Shown: piece after piece, positions 1-9,947 of the stretch
Layout of the letters: the number at the start of each line of letters is the position of its first letter
How positions within the stretch are numbered: the stretch's first letter is position 1
Assembly: GCF_900074915.1 (NCBI RefSeq)
Contig: NZ_LT222319.1
Span: 434,001 to 498,000 of the forward strand
Source of the DNA: Pseudomonas cerasi
GTDB lineage: Bacteria; Pseudomonadota; Gammaproteobacteria; Pseudomonadales; Pseudomonadaceae
Reading direction: 5' to 3'
DNA length: 64,000 nucleotides
The notes under the pieces: model-generated
What the model saw: the letters and a program-made list of their open reading frames with translations, nothing else
Database searches by the model: none
Told to the model about the DNA's origin: nothing
Program-made: the position numbers and the translations under genes

Positions 1-899
1 TGCTCGGGAATCTCCGGGTCGAAAGTCACGTTCAGCAGGCTGGAACCGTATTGCAGGGTGCCGAAGTCAGTCGTTTTGACGAAACTGGTGCCTGCGTAAT
101 TGCGCTCGTCACCGAGAATCCGGTCCAGCTCCAGGGGATGGCCGATGGACTCGTGAATCTGCAGGACCATCTGATCGGGCATCAGCAGCAGGTCGCGTGG
201 GCCTGATGGCGTGTTGGGGGCGAGGATCAACTGCAACGCTTCGTCGGCGACGTTGGCGGCAGACCCGATCAGGCCACAACTGCTCAGCACTTCGATGCCA
301 CCTTGCTGGCCGAAGTTATGCCCGCCCAGGGTGCGCGTCTGGCTGTCGCGACCGTCGTAGGCCGTCACGCTCATGCCCGGAAACACAAAGCGCTGCGCCT
401 GACGCAATTGCGCGCCCGCGCTGTTGAGGTAGATTTGCTCAACGGTTTCCAGGTCCAGTATGGCCTGCCAGTTGACCAGGCGTTCGTCTGCCGGGACCGC
501 GCTGGACTCGGCCATCAGCAGGCCGATGCAATCGCTCAGCGGTGGAAAGGCTTGATCCATGTTTGGCGACAGGTAGTCAGCCTTTGCGCTCGAGACCGCT
601 TGATCGCTCAGGTCCAGCAGCGCATGCGGTGCCAGACGGCGGGCCAGCGTTTCGGCCTGCTGCAAGGCAGCCTGCAAACCCTTCAGGGAGATGTCGTTGG
701 TAGCGGCGTAGGCTTCAACGCCATTCAGGCGCACGGTCAGCATGGCGCCCTCGTCGCTGATCAGTGACGGCGGCTCGGCCACATTCTTGCGCACGCACAG
801 GCGTTGGCCGGTGCGGTGCACGTAACGTACGGAAAAAAATTGCGCTTCACTCAGCAGAGCAGCGAAATGCTGCTTGAGCCGGGCGGAGAAATCGAACAT
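1..899 (-). CDS. TldD/PmbA-family metallopeptidase, partial (C-terminus beyond window)
   Basis: The reverse strand opens at an ATG at 899 and stays open to the window edge, giving about 299 residues of a protein that is normally near 480. The translation has the TldD/PmbA zinc motif HExxxH (HESIGH, about residue 247), followed by LELDRILGDERNYAGTS, typical of the family. TldD/PmbA proteins are cytosolic zinc proteases that process small peptides such as microcins and antitoxins. The true substrate of this copy is unknown. The 3' end is missing only because the window starts inside the gene. It is transcribed away from ltaE's 3' end, with a 125-base gap between the two genes. Confidence 0.85.
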   Translation of the reverse strand, partial: MFDFSARLKQHFAALLSEAQFFSVRYVHRTGQRLCVRKNVAEPPSLISDEGAMLTVRLNGVEAYAATNDISLKGLQAALQQAETLARRLAPHALLDLSDQAVSSAKADYLSPNMDQAFPPLSDCIGLLMAESSAVPADERLVNWQAILDLETVEQIYLNSAGAQLRQAQRFVFPGMSVTAYDGRDSQTRTLGGHNFGQQGGIEVLSSCGLIGSAANVADEALQLILAPNTPSGPRDLLLMPDQMVLQIHESIGHPLELDRILGDERNYAGTSFVKTTDFGTLQYGSSLLNVTFDPEIPE

Positions 900-1024
900 G
901 CAGACAAGCTCCTTCTTGAGGGTGGTCAGTGAAGTCCGGGCGGCCTTTTGAGCCGATTGCCGTTAAGGGGGAGATTACCCCCCACGATTGCCAAGCTGCA
1001 CCTGCAAGCTTTGAGCCAGACGCT

Positions 1025-2065
1025 TCAGCCCTGCATCACCAGCTTGATATCGGCGGCCAGTTCACGCACGCGCTCTTCTTCGGTGTCCCACGAGCACATG
1101 AAACGTGCGCCGCCGTTGCCGATGAAGGTGTAGAAACGCCAGCCACGAGCGGTCAGTGCAGCAATGGCCGGCTCCGACAGTTGCAGGAACACGCCATTGG
1201 CCTGCACCGGGAACATCAGCTCCACGCCAGGAATGTCCTTGACCAGTTCGGCGAGCAGTTGCGCGCAGCGGTTGGCATGGCGGGCGTGTTTGAGCCAGGC
1301 GTCGTTTTCCAGCAGGCCGACCCACGGTGCAGACAGGAAACGCATCTTCGATGCCAGTTGCCCGGCCTGCTTGCAGCGATAATCGAAGTCTTCAGCCAGA
1401 TCATGGTCGAAAAACAGAATGGCTTCGCCCACCGCCATACCGTTTTTGGTGCCGCCGAAGCACAACACGTCAACGCCGGACTTCCAGGTCAGTTCAGCCG
1501 GGGACGCCTCCAGAAAGGCGCAGGCATTGGAGAAACGGGCACCGTCCATGTGCAGATGCAGGCCCAGTTCCTTGCAGGTCGCGCTGATCGCCTTGAGTTC
1601 TTCCGGCTGATAGACGCCACCTACCTCGGTGGCCTGGGTCAGGGTCACGACGCGCGGCTTGGGGTAGTGAATGTCCTGACGCTTGAGCGCCACTTCACGA
1701 ATCGATTCCGGGGTCAGCTTGCCGCCTGCGCTGCGGGCTGTCAGCAGTTTGGAGCCGTTGGAGAAAAACTCCGGCGCACCGCATTCATCGGTTTCGACGT
1801 GAGCCGTTTCCGAACAGATGACACTGTGGTAACTCTGGCACAGCGATGACAGCGCCAGCGAGTTGGCCGCCGTGCCGTTGAAGGCGAAAAATACTTCGCA
1901 GTCGGTTTCGAACAGTCGGCGGAAATCATCCGAAGCGCGTGCAGTCCATTGATCGTCACCATAAGCGCGTTGATGGCCCTTGTTCGCCTGCTCCATGGCC
2001 GCCCAGGCTTCAGGGCAGATACCGGAATAGTTGTCGCTGGCGAACTGTTGGCTTTGGTCTGTCAT
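1025..2065 (-). CDS. ltaE: Low-specificity L-threonine aldolase
   Basis: A 346-residue PLP enzyme of the beta-eliminating lyase / threonine aldolase family. It splits L-threonine or L-allo-threonine to glycine and acetaldehyde. The PLP lysine lies in FGGTKNGMAVGEA, and the HMDGARFSNA stretch that contacts the cofactor is present. The start at MTDQSQQFASDNYSG is chosen over an ATG 20 codons upstream because an AAGGAA ribosome site sits just before it and family members begin here. It produces glycine, as the sarcosine oxidase and GlyA genes at 49-55 kb do, but it is not part of that cluster. Confidence 0.9.
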   Translation of the reverse strand: MTDQSQQFASDNYSGICPEAWAAMEQANKGHQRAYGDDQWTARASDDFRRLFETDCEVFFAFNGTAANSLALSSLCQSYHSVICSETAHVETDECGAPEFFSNGSKLLTARSAGGKLTPESIREVALKRQDIHYPKPRVVTLTQATEVGGVYQPEELKAISATCKELGLHLHMDGARFSNACAFLEASPAELTWKSGVDVLCFGGTKNGMAVGEAILFFDHDLAEDFDYRCKQAGQLASKMRFLSAPWVGLLENDAWLKHARHANRCAQLLAELVKDIPGVELMFPVQANGVFLQLSEPAIAALTARGWRFYTFIGNGGARFMCSWDTEEERVRELAADIKLVMQG

Positions 2066-2164
2066 GGCCGATTCCTTATGGGCGATTATGGTGCGCACTG
2101 TAGCGACAATATAAGGTTCGGTCATGTGTTGGCTGCATGACGCAATTCCTCATTCAGGAGCAAT

Positions 2165-2911
2165 ATGGATCTTTCCAACCCGCCTTTTCTGCCCGGACGC
2201 AACAAGGCGCTGGACCTGCTCAAGTGGCTGGCGATGTTGAGTATGGTGCTTGACCACCTTCGCTATGTGGGCTGGTCAGTCGATTTTCTATACGTGCCGG
2301 GGCGTTTTGCCTTTCCCTGGTTCTGCCTGGCAATCGCTGTGAATCTTTCCCGGCGCAGCGCAGCCATCGTGGCCCCGCGGGTGCAATGGCGTTATCTGGG
2401 CTGGTTGCTGGTGTTTGCCGGGCTGGCGGAGATCCCCTATCGGCTGTTCATGGCTGACGCCACAGTGCTGAATGTAATGCCGACGCTGCTACTGGGGCTG
2501 GTGATCGCTCAGGGCTGGCAGCATCGCAATCCGACGACCCGAGTGATGGCCCTTGTCGCCTTGCTGCTGACGGCGATCTTCCAGAAATACCTGATGTTTG
2601 GCTTTGCCGGTGTGCTGCTGCCGCTGGTCTTTGTGCTGGTGCTGGAAAGAAGGCTTTGGTATGCGATATTTCCGGCGGTCTTTTGTCTGGCGGGTAATGC
2701 CTGGTCGCAGATGTTTGCCGGTGCGAGTTGGGGCGATCCGATTTCCATCGGTTCGATACTCACCTGCGTGTTGGCGCCTGTACTGGGCATCGCGCTGCTG
2801 CGGGCAAAGCCCGGATTCGCAGTGATCCCGATGCGGCGCTGGGCCTATGCGATCTACCCGCTGCACTTTCTGCTGTTGCTGGGCTTGCGAATGGTGGTGG
2901 GCAGGGTTTGA
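2165..2911 (+). CDS. TraX-family integral membrane protein
   Basis: A 248-residue, very hydrophobic protein with about eight predicted membrane segments. It starts with a cytosolic stretch reading NKALDLLKWLAMLSMVLDHLRYVG, the conserved N-terminal signature of the TraX family. F-plasmid TraX acetylates pilin. Chromosomal homologues are probable membrane acyltransferases with unknown acceptors. The GGAG ribosome site is 6 bases before the ATG at 2165. It is divergent from ltaE and shares its roughly 100-base upstream region. There are no conjugation genes around it, so a pilin role is unlikely here. Confidence 0.8.
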   Translation: MDLSNPPFLPGRNKALDLLKWLAMLSMVLDHLRYVGWSVDFLYVPGRFAFPWFCLAIAVNLSRRSAAIVAPRVQWRYLGWLLVFAGLAEIPYRLFMADATVLNVMPTLLLGLVIAQGWQHRNPTTRVMALVALLLTAIFQKYLMFGFAGVLLPLVFVLVLERRLWYAIFPAVFCLAGNAWSQMFAGASWGDPISIGSILTCVLAPVLGIALLRAKPGFAVIPMRRWAYAIYPLHFLLLLGLRMVVGRV

Positions 2912-2917
2912 TCGGGA

Positions 2918-2972
2918 GGACGCAGAGCGTCCGGAAAGGCATGCCAACGCAGAGCATTGGCATGAGAGTTAA
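2918..2972. repeat. REP-type palindrome pair
   Basis: Two short imperfect palindromes stand side by side: GGACGC-AGA-GCGTCC at 2918-2932, and ATGCCAACGC-AGA-GCATTGGCAT at 2941-2963. They lie between the convergent traX-like and rlmI genes. The same cores recur in at least seven other intergenic places in this window, so they belong to a dispersed extragenic palindrome family. Confidence 0.8.
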
Positions 2973-2993
2973 CGGGGTTCAGGCGCTTTGGTA

Positions 2994-4190
2994 TCAGCTG
3001 TTGGGCAGCAGCCTGCAGGTGATGCTCTTGATGTAGCGCGTTTCGGCAATGGCCGGGTGTACCGGATGGTCCGGGCCCTGGCCGCCGCGCTCGAGCAGCT
3101 GGATGTTGCGGTCCAGATGGCGGGCGCTGGTCAGGAGGATGTTCTGCAGGTCGTCTTCCGGCAGGTGCATCGAGCACGACGCGCTGACCAGAATGCCGTC
3201 CTTGCTGAGCAGGCGCATGGCTTGCTCGTTCAGGCGACGGTAGGCGCCTTCGCCGTTTTTCATGTCTTTCTTGCGTTTGATGAATGCAGGCGGGTCGGCG
3301 ACGATTACGTCGAAACGCTCTTCTGCGGCTTTCAGTTCCTTGAGCGCTTCGAAAACATCGCCTTCGATGCAGGTCATCTTTTCGGCAAAACCGTTCAGGG
3401 CTGCGTTGCGCTCCACGCCATCGAGGGCGAAGGACGACGCGTCGACGCAGGTGACGTCGCTGGCACCGAAAGCCGCTGCCTGAATGCCCCAGCCGCCGAT
3501 GTAGCTGTACAGGTCCAGCACACGCTTGCCTTTGACATAAGGGGCGATGCGCGCCCGGTTCATGCGGTGGTCATAGAACCAGCCGGTTTTTTGCCCGGCC
3601 ATGACCGGTGCTTCGAACTTCACGCCGTTCTCTTCCAGCGCAACCCATTCCGGCACCAGACCGAAAACGGTTTCGACGTAACGATTCAGGCCTTCCGCAT
3701 CGCGAGCCGCCGAATCGTTCTTGAACAGAATGCCGCTTGGCTTGATGACCTGAACCAGCGCCGCAATGATGTCTTCCTTGTGGTTTTCCATCGTGGCCGA
3801 GGCCAGTTGAACGACCAGAATGTCACCAAAACGATCGACTACCAGACCCGGCAGCAGGTCGGAGTCGCCGTAGGTCAAACGGTAGAAAGGCTTGTCGAAC
3901 AGGCGTTCACGCAGCGACAGCGCAACGTTGAGGCGATGGACGAGCAGCGACTTGTCGAGCGGCAGCTTGATGTCGCGGGACAGCAGACGTGCGCAGATCA
4001 GGTTGTTGGGGCTCATGGCGACGATGCCCAGCGGCTTGCCGCCCGCAGCTTCGAGGATGGCCTGATCACCGGCTGCAAAACCATGCAGTGGAGTGGCGGC
4101 TACATCGATCTCGTTGCTGTAGACCCACAGATGACCGGCGCGCAAGCGGCGGTCGGCGTTGGCTTTGAGGCGCAAGCTAGGCAGGGACAT
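2994..4190 (-). CDS. rlmI: 23S rRNA (cytosine-1962-C5)-methyltransferase RlmI
   Basis: A 398-residue class I SAM methyltransferase with an N-terminal PUA RNA-binding domain (residues 1-75, SLPSLRLKANADRRLRAGHL) and a C-terminal Rossmann methyltransferase domain. The SAM site is near VLDLYSYIGGWGIQAAAFGA, and the catalytic VADPPAF and SASCSMHL motifs follow. The family methylates C1962 of 23S rRNA. Upstream on the reverse strand are a CAGGAG ribosome site and a TATAAT -10-like hexamer at 4216-4221, so it probably has its own promoter. Length fits the family. Confidence 0.92.
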   Translation of the reverse strand: MSLPSLRLKANADRRLRAGHLWVYSNEIDVAATPLHGFAAGDQAILEAAGGKPLGIVAMSPNNLICARLLSRDIKLPLDKSLLVHRLNVALSLRERLFDKPFYRLTYGDSDLLPGLVVDRFGDILVVQLASATMENHKEDIIAALVQVIKPSGILFKNDSAARDAEGLNRYVETVFGLVPEWVALEENGVKFEAPVMAGQKTGWFYDHRMNRARIAPYVKGKRVLDLYSYIGGWGIQAAAFGASDVTCVDASSFALDGVERNAALNGFAEKMTCIEGDVFEALKELKAAEERFDVIVADPPAFIKRKKDMKNGEGAYRRLNEQAMRLLSKDGILVSASCSMHLPEDDLQNILLTSARHLDRNIQLLERGGQGPDHPVHPAIAETRYIKSITCRLLPNS

Positions 4191-4227
4191 GACGTCGCTC
4201 CTGAAAAAAGAGCGGGATTATAGCGCG

Positions 4228-4252
4228 TCATCCCGGCGCTGGGCCGGGATGA
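4228..4252 (-). terminator. Hairpin between pfpI-like gene and rlmI
   Basis: A perfect 10-bp stem, TCATCCCGGC / GCCGGGATGA, with a 5-base loop lies just downstream of the DJ-1/PfpI gene and upstream of rlmI, both on the reverse strand. No U-run follows it directly, so it may be an attenuating or mRNA-stabilising hairpin and not a true intrinsic terminator. Confidence 0.4.
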
Positions 4253-4275
4253 CTGCAATTAACTGACGGAATCTG

Positions 4276-4815
4276 TCAGGCAGACAGCGCTTCGATCAGT
4301 TTGCTGTTGAAGGCGGGGATATCATCGGGCTGGCGGCTGCTGATCAGCTTGCCGTCGGTGACGACTTCCTGATCGACCCATTTTGCGCCCGCGTTGACCA
4401 GGTCATCTTTCAGCGTCTTGAAGCTGGTCAGGGTTTTGCCTTTTACCAGGCCGGCCGAGATCAACAGCCAGCTGCCATGGCAGATCACCGCTACCGGCTT
4501 GCCCGCGGCCTCGATGTCCTTGACGATCTTTTGCGCGTCGCTGTCTATGCGGATGGTGTCGGAGTTCTGTACACCGCCCGGCAGCACCACGCCATGATAG
4601 TCACTGGCGTTGGCAGCCTTGAACGTGCCGTCGATCTTGAAGTCATCGGCAGGTTTGTCGTGATTCCAGCCTTTGACCTTGCCCTCTTCAGCGGAAAGGA
4701 TTTCCACGGTGGCACCTGCTTGCTCCAGCGCTTCTTTCGGACCGGTCAATTCAACCTGTTCGAAACCGTCGGTTACAAGAATTGCTATGCGTTTGCCAGT
4801 CAGTGCTTCAGACAT
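4276..4815 (-). CDS. DJ-1/PfpI-family protein (type 1 glutamine amidotransferase-like)
   Basis: A 179-residue single-domain DJ-1/PfpI protein. The conserved nucleophile elbow is AVICHGSWLLISAG, with Cys followed by His and Gly, and the N-terminal KRIAILVTDGFEQVELTGP carries the usual acidic residue. Family members act as deglycases, general stress chaperones or, in some species, proteases; the substrate cannot be read from sequence. The start MSEALTGK is set by a GGAGG site seven bases upstream; a longer frame extends 49 codons further but has no ribosome site. Confidence 0.85.
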   Translation of the reverse strand: MSEALTGKRIAILVTDGFEQVELTGPKEALEQAGATVEILSAEEGKVKGWNHDKPADDFKIDGTFKAANASDYHGVVLPGGVQNSDTIRIDSDAQKIVKDIEAAGKPVAVICHGSWLLISAGLVKGKTLTSFKTLKDDLVNAGAKWVDQEVVTDGKLISSRQPDDIPAFNSKLIEALSA

Positions 4816-4999
4816 GGGATCCTCCAGTGTCGGGCTTAAGAGTAGCGTCTGGCAGGCCTTTTTGAAGCCGCCGTTTACGCCGTTAACACAACGTCCGAAG
4901 CTTCGTATAAGGCAAAGTTCCGAGAATATCTTCGTCTCGGGTGATGGACCGTTTCTCCGCAAGGGGTCAGAATCCAGTCATCAAGGTGAGTGAATTCCT

Positions 5000-5866
5000 A
5001 TGTCCGAAGAGCTAAGCCCAGAACAGATCCAGCAAGCGTTGCAGGGCATCAGTGTGCCTCCGCAGCCGCAAATCATGGTGGATCTGCAGATGGAGCAATA
5101 CATGCCCGATCCGGACCTGGGGGCGATTGCGCGATTGATCGCTCAGGATCCCGGGTTGTCCGGGGCGCTGTTGAAGATCGTCAACTCTCCACACTACGGC
5201 CTGTCCAACAAGATTGCCTCGATCGACAAGGCGGTAAACCTGCTGGGCAGTCGGACTGTGATCAACCTGATCAACGCGCAGTCGATCAGGGGCGAGATGA
5301 CCGATGAAACCATCGTCGCGCTCAACCGTTTCTGGGATACGGCGCAGGATGTCGCGATGACCAGTCTGACCCTGGCCAAGCGCATTGGCTCGCAGACGGT
5401 GGACGAATCCTACGCTCTGGGCCTGTTTCACGACTGCGGCATACCGCTGATGCTCAAGCGTTTTCCCAACTACATGCCGGTGCTGGAAGAGGCCTACGCC
5501 AACGCGGGGCCCGATTGCCGCATCGTCGATACCGAAAACAGCGCCTTCGACACCAACCATTCGGTCGTCGGCTATTACACGGCCAAATCCTGGCGTCTGC
5601 CTGCACACGTTACCGACGCGATTGCCAATCATCACAACGCATTGGCGATTTTCCTGGACGATACCAGTCGCAATGCCACGCTCAAGAACCTCCTGGCTCC
5701 GCTGAAAATGGCCGAGCATATCTGCCAGTCCTATCGGGTGCTGGGCAATCAGGACGAGGATCACGAGTGGGAATGCATCGGTGCGCTGGTGCTGGACTAC
5801 GTGGGCCTGTCCGAATATGACTTTGAATACCTGAGGGAAAGCATCCGCGAGCTGGGCGCGCGCTGA
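5000..5866 (+). CDS. HDOD-domain signalling protein
   Basis: A 288-residue protein made almost wholly of one HDOD domain (about residues 20-220): VPPQPQIMVDLQMEQYMPD, then PGLSGALLKIVNSPHYGL and FHDCGIPLMLK. HDOD domains resemble HD phosphohydrolases but usually lack the metal ligands, and they act in signalling and stress regulation. There is no attached GGDEF, EAL or receiver domain, so the output is unknown. An AGGTGAG ribosome site precedes the ATG. It is followed 45 bases later by mutM. Confidence 0.85.
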   Translation: MSEELSPEQIQQALQGISVPPQPQIMVDLQMEQYMPDPDLGAIARLIAQDPGLSGALLKIVNSPHYGLSNKIASIDKAVNLLGSRTVINLINAQSIRGEMTDETIVALNRFWDTAQDVAMTSLTLAKRIGSQTVDESYALGLFHDCGIPLMLKRFPNYMPVLEEAYANAGPDCRIVDTENSAFDTNHSVVGYYTAKSWRLPAHVTDAIANHHNALAIFLDDTSRNATLKNLLAPLKMAEHICQSYRVLGNQDEDHEWECIGALVLDYVGLSEYDFEYLRESIRELGAR

Positions 5867-5911
5867 TCCGGCGCCGCCCCGGCCTGTCCTTTCTGCACGA
5901 CCGAGTTGTCC

Positions 5912-6724
5912 ATGCCTGAATTACCTGAAGTCGAAACCACCCGTCGTGGCATTGCGCCGCATCTTGAAGGTCAGCGCGTCAGCCGCGTGATCGTGCGCGA
6001 CAGCCGCTTGCGCTGGCCCATTCCCGAGGATCTGGACGTTCGCCTGTCCGGCCAGCGTATCGTGCAGGTGGATCGACGCGCCAAGTACCTGCTGATCCAG
6101 GCCGAGGTGGGCACCCTGATCAGTCACCTGGGTATGTCCGGGAATCTGCGTCTGGTCGAAGCCGGGCTTCCGGCGCTCAAACATGAGCACGTCGACATCG
6201 AACTGGAGTCCGGGCTGGCCTTGCGTTACACCGACCCGCGTCGTTTTGGCGCGATGCTCTGGAGTCTCGACCCTCACAACCATGAACTGTTGATCCGCCT
6301 GGGGCCGGAGCCGCTGACCGATCTTTTCGATGGCGAGCGTCTTTACGAGCGCTCGCGTGGCAAGTCGATCGCGGTCAAGCCGTTCGTCATGGACAACGCC
6401 GTTGTGGTCGGGGTGGGCAATATCTATGCGACCGAAGCGCTGTTCGCCGCCGGCATCGACCCGCGCCGCGAAGCGGGCAGTGTGTCCCGCGCGCGTTACC
6501 TGAAGCTGGCCATCGAGATCAAACGCATTCTGGCCTACGCTATAGAACGTGGCGGCACCACCCTGCGTGACTTCATCGGCGGTGACGGCAAGCCTGGGTA
6601 TTTCCAGCAGGAATTGTTTGCGTATGGTCGTGGCGGTCAGCCATGCAAGGTGTGCGGTACGACGCTGCGTGAAGTCAAACTCGGCCAGCGCGCCAGCGTG
6701 TATTGCCCGAAATGTCAGCGCTGA
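5912..6724 (+). CDS. mutM: Formamidopyrimidine-DNA glycosylase (Fpg/MutM)
   Basis: A 270-residue bifunctional DNA glycosylase/AP lyase that removes 8-oxoguanine and formamidopyrimidines. The mature N-terminus must be [12 protein letters not shown], because the catalytic proline and glutamate directly follow the initiator Met. That fixes the start at the ATG at 5912 and excludes a TTG two codons upstream. The helix-two-turn-helix region and the C-terminal zinc finger (Cys-x2-Cys, then YCPKCQR) are complete. It sits close to coaD and the ferredoxin gene, as in other pseudomonads. Confidence 0.95.
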
Positions 6725-6821
6725 AATACAGATGATAGGGGCTCTGGGCCATTTGCTTAACCCACAGCCCTGTTTATAGTGATGGCACCTTAATTATTTG
6801 CGACGCCTGAAGGATCAAGCC

Positions 6822-7160
6822 ATGAGCCCGTTTCGTATTCTCGCTGCCGCGCTGGCGTTGTTCATCGGCCTGCAGGCGCTGCCAGCGGTGGCCGCCGATG
6901 TCACCACAGGCAGCGGCGATCCGGTCTACACCATTCAGAACCCACCTGCGTTTGCCATGATCGGTGACTTGCTGATTGCCCGACCCTTGTTGATCGCGGC
7001 CACCGTTATCGGTACAGGACTGTTCGTGATCGCTGCGCCTTTTGCGGCGGCAGGCGGCAACCTTGGGGCAACAGGCAAGGCGCTGGTGGTGGATCCGGGC
7101 AAGGCAGCCTTCGTTCGTTGTCTGGGTTGCACGGGCGACGGGTACGGCAAGCAGCAGTGA
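6822..7160 (+). CDS. Small exported or membrane protein of unknown function
   Basis: A 112-residue protein with a clear signal peptide ([25 protein letters not shown], cleavage near residue 25) and one strongly hydrophobic segment, about residues 52-75 ([28 protein letters not shown]). A CLGCTG motif lies near the C-terminus. The ATG at 6822 follows an AAGGA site. Similar short proteins are common in Pseudomonas and are often labelled multidrug-transporter-like without support. I assign no function. Confidence 0.75.
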   Translation: MSPFRILAAALALFIGLQALPAVAADVTTGSGDPVYTIQNPPAFAMIGDLLIARPLLIAATVIGTGLFVIAAPFAAAGGNLGATGKALVVDPGKAAFVRCLGCTGDGYGKQQ

Positions 7161-7168
7161 AGGCGTAA

Positions 7169-7490
<322 letters not shown>

Positions 7491-7518
7491 TCGGGATGCA
7501 CCTTCACATGCAGCGAGT

Positions 7519-8365
<847 letters not shown>

Positions 8366-9028
8366 ATGGCACCGCGTACCAAAACCCGTGAACGAATCGT
8401 GCAAACCAGTCTGGAACTGTTCAATCAGCAGGGCGAGCGTTGTGTGACCACCAATCACATCGCTGCGCACATGGAAATCTCGCCCGGCAATCTCTATTAC
8501 CACTTTCCCAACAAGCAGGCGATCATCGCCGAACTGTTCTCCGAGTACGAGATGCTGATCGGCAGTTTCCTGACCCTGCCAGCCGACCGTGCGCCGACCA
8601 TCGAGGACAAGCGCGATTACTTCCTGGCGATTATCGACGCCATGTGGCGCTACCGTTTTCTGCACCGTGATCTTGAGCACCTGCTGACCTCGGATGAGGA
8701 GCTGGCGCGGCGTTATCGGCGTTTTTCGTACCGCTGTCTGATGCAGGCGATGACCATCTACCGGGGATTCATCAAGGCGGGCATCCTGAAGATGGATGAG
8801 TCGCAGATCGAGTGGACCAGTCTTAACACCTGGATCGTCCTGACGTCGTGGGTGCGTTTTCTGTGCACCAATCGGGAAAACTCCACGCAGATCAACCAAT
8901 CGGCTATTCGACGTGGCGTCTATCAGGTACTTATGCTCGAATCTGTTTTTGTCGCGCCTCAGGCTCGCGAAGCGTTCGATGCCCTGTGCAAGACGTTTCA
9001 CGCGTCACTGCCCGAGGTTCTGATGTGA
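8366..9028 (+). CDS. TetR/AcrR-family transcriptional regulator
   Basis: A 220-residue regulator. The N-terminal helix-turn-helix (residues 5-50) reads TRERIVQTSLELFNQQGERC and continues through ISPGNLYYHFPNKQ, the standard TetR recognition helix. The remaining residues form the helical ligand and dimerisation domain. The start MAPRTKTRERI fits the family; a GTG five codons upstream is also possible. Its ligand and targets are not evident. It lies 54 bases before a sulfurtransferase gene on the same strand. Confidence 0.87.
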   Translation: MAPRTKTRERIVQTSLELFNQQGERCVTTNHIAAHMEISPGNLYYHFPNKQAIIAELFSEYEMLIGSFLTLPADRAPTIEDKRDYFLAIIDAMWRYRFLHRDLEHLLTSDEELARRYRRFSYRCLMQAMTIYRGFIKAGILKMDESQIEWTSLNTWIVLTSWVRFLCTNRENSTQINQSAIRRGVYQVLMLESVFVAPQAREAFDALCKTFHASLPEVLM

Positions 9029-9082
9029 ATTCCGGGACCGACGAGCAGCCAGCTTGTCGGTTCTCTGCCACAGGAGTGTGTC

Positions 9083-9940
9083 ATGTCCATCGCGCAACTG
9101 ATCAACCCTGAGCAACTGGCTGAACGCCAGAAAACTCCAGGCCTGGTGATTCTCGATTGCCGCTACGCGCTTGAAGATTCCGACTACGGCCAACGCAGTT
9201 ACGCCCAGGGGCGTATCGAGGGCGCGTCTTTTGCCGATCTGAAGCGCGACCTCAGCGGGTCTGCTATCAAAGGCAAGACCGGACGTCATCCACTGCCCGA
9301 TCCCGCCGCTTTGCTGCAATGCTTTCAGGCTTGGGGCATCAACGCCGACAGCGATGTTGTGCTGTATGACGATGGTCCGGGAATGTATGCCGCGCGGGCC
9401 TGGTGGTTGCTGGCCTGGATGGGCAAGCGCGAAGGCGTCTACCTGCTCGATGGCGGGCTGAAGGCCTGGCACGCTGCGGGGCTGCCGTTGAGCCTGGATG
9501 CGCCGAATCGTGAGCCCGGTCATTTCAGCGGCGAGCCGAACATGTCCATGGTGCTCAGCGGCAGTCGCTTGCAGGGTCGTCTGGGACGCCCGGAAATGAC
9601 CCTGATCGATGCCCGTGCCGAAGCCCGCTTTCGAGGCGACGTAGAACCTATGGATCCGGTTGCCGGGCATATTCCCGGTGCGCAGTGTGCAGCCTGTACT
9701 GACAACCTCGGTCCCGATGGACGCTTTTTGCCGCCCGAACAGCTCAGGCAGCGTTTCGCTGAAAAGCTGCAGGGCCGCCCGCCGGAGAGTCTGGTCTCCT
9801 ATTGCGGTTCAGGTGTCACCGCTTGCCACAACCTGTTTGCCCTTTGTCTGGCCGGCTATCCGCTGGCAACGCTGTATGCGGGATCGTGGAGTGAATGGAT
9901 CACCGATCCTGAACGGGAAATCGCCACGGGCGCCGATTGA
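9083..9940 (+). CDS. Rhodanese-type sulfurtransferase (3-mercaptopyruvate or thiosulfate)
   Basis: A 285-residue protein with two rhodanese domains. The catalytic loop in the second domain is SYCGSGVTAC, with the nucleophile at about Cys241. The CGSGVT form of this loop is typical of 3-mercaptopyruvate sulfurtransferase (SseA) and differs from the CRKG form of thiosulfate sulfurtransferases. The N-terminal domain lacks the active cysteine, as expected. A CAGGAG ribosome site precedes the ATG. The protein is probably cytoplasmic, since no signal peptide is seen. Confidence 0.87.
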   Translation: MSIAQLINPEQLAERQKTPGLVILDCRYALEDSDYGQRSYAQGRIEGASFADLKRDLSGSAIKGKTGRHPLPDPAALLQCFQAWGINADSDVVLYDDGPGMYAARAWWLLAWMGKREGVYLLDGGLKAWHAAGLPLSLDAPNREPGHFSGEPNMSMVLSGSRLQGRLGRPEMTLIDARAEARFRGDVEPMDPVAGHIPGAQCAACTDNLGPDGRFLPPEQLRQRFAEKLQGRPPESLVSYCGSGVTACHNLFALCLAGYPLATLYAGSWSEWITDPEREIATGAD

Positions 9941-9947
9941 TTCGTTA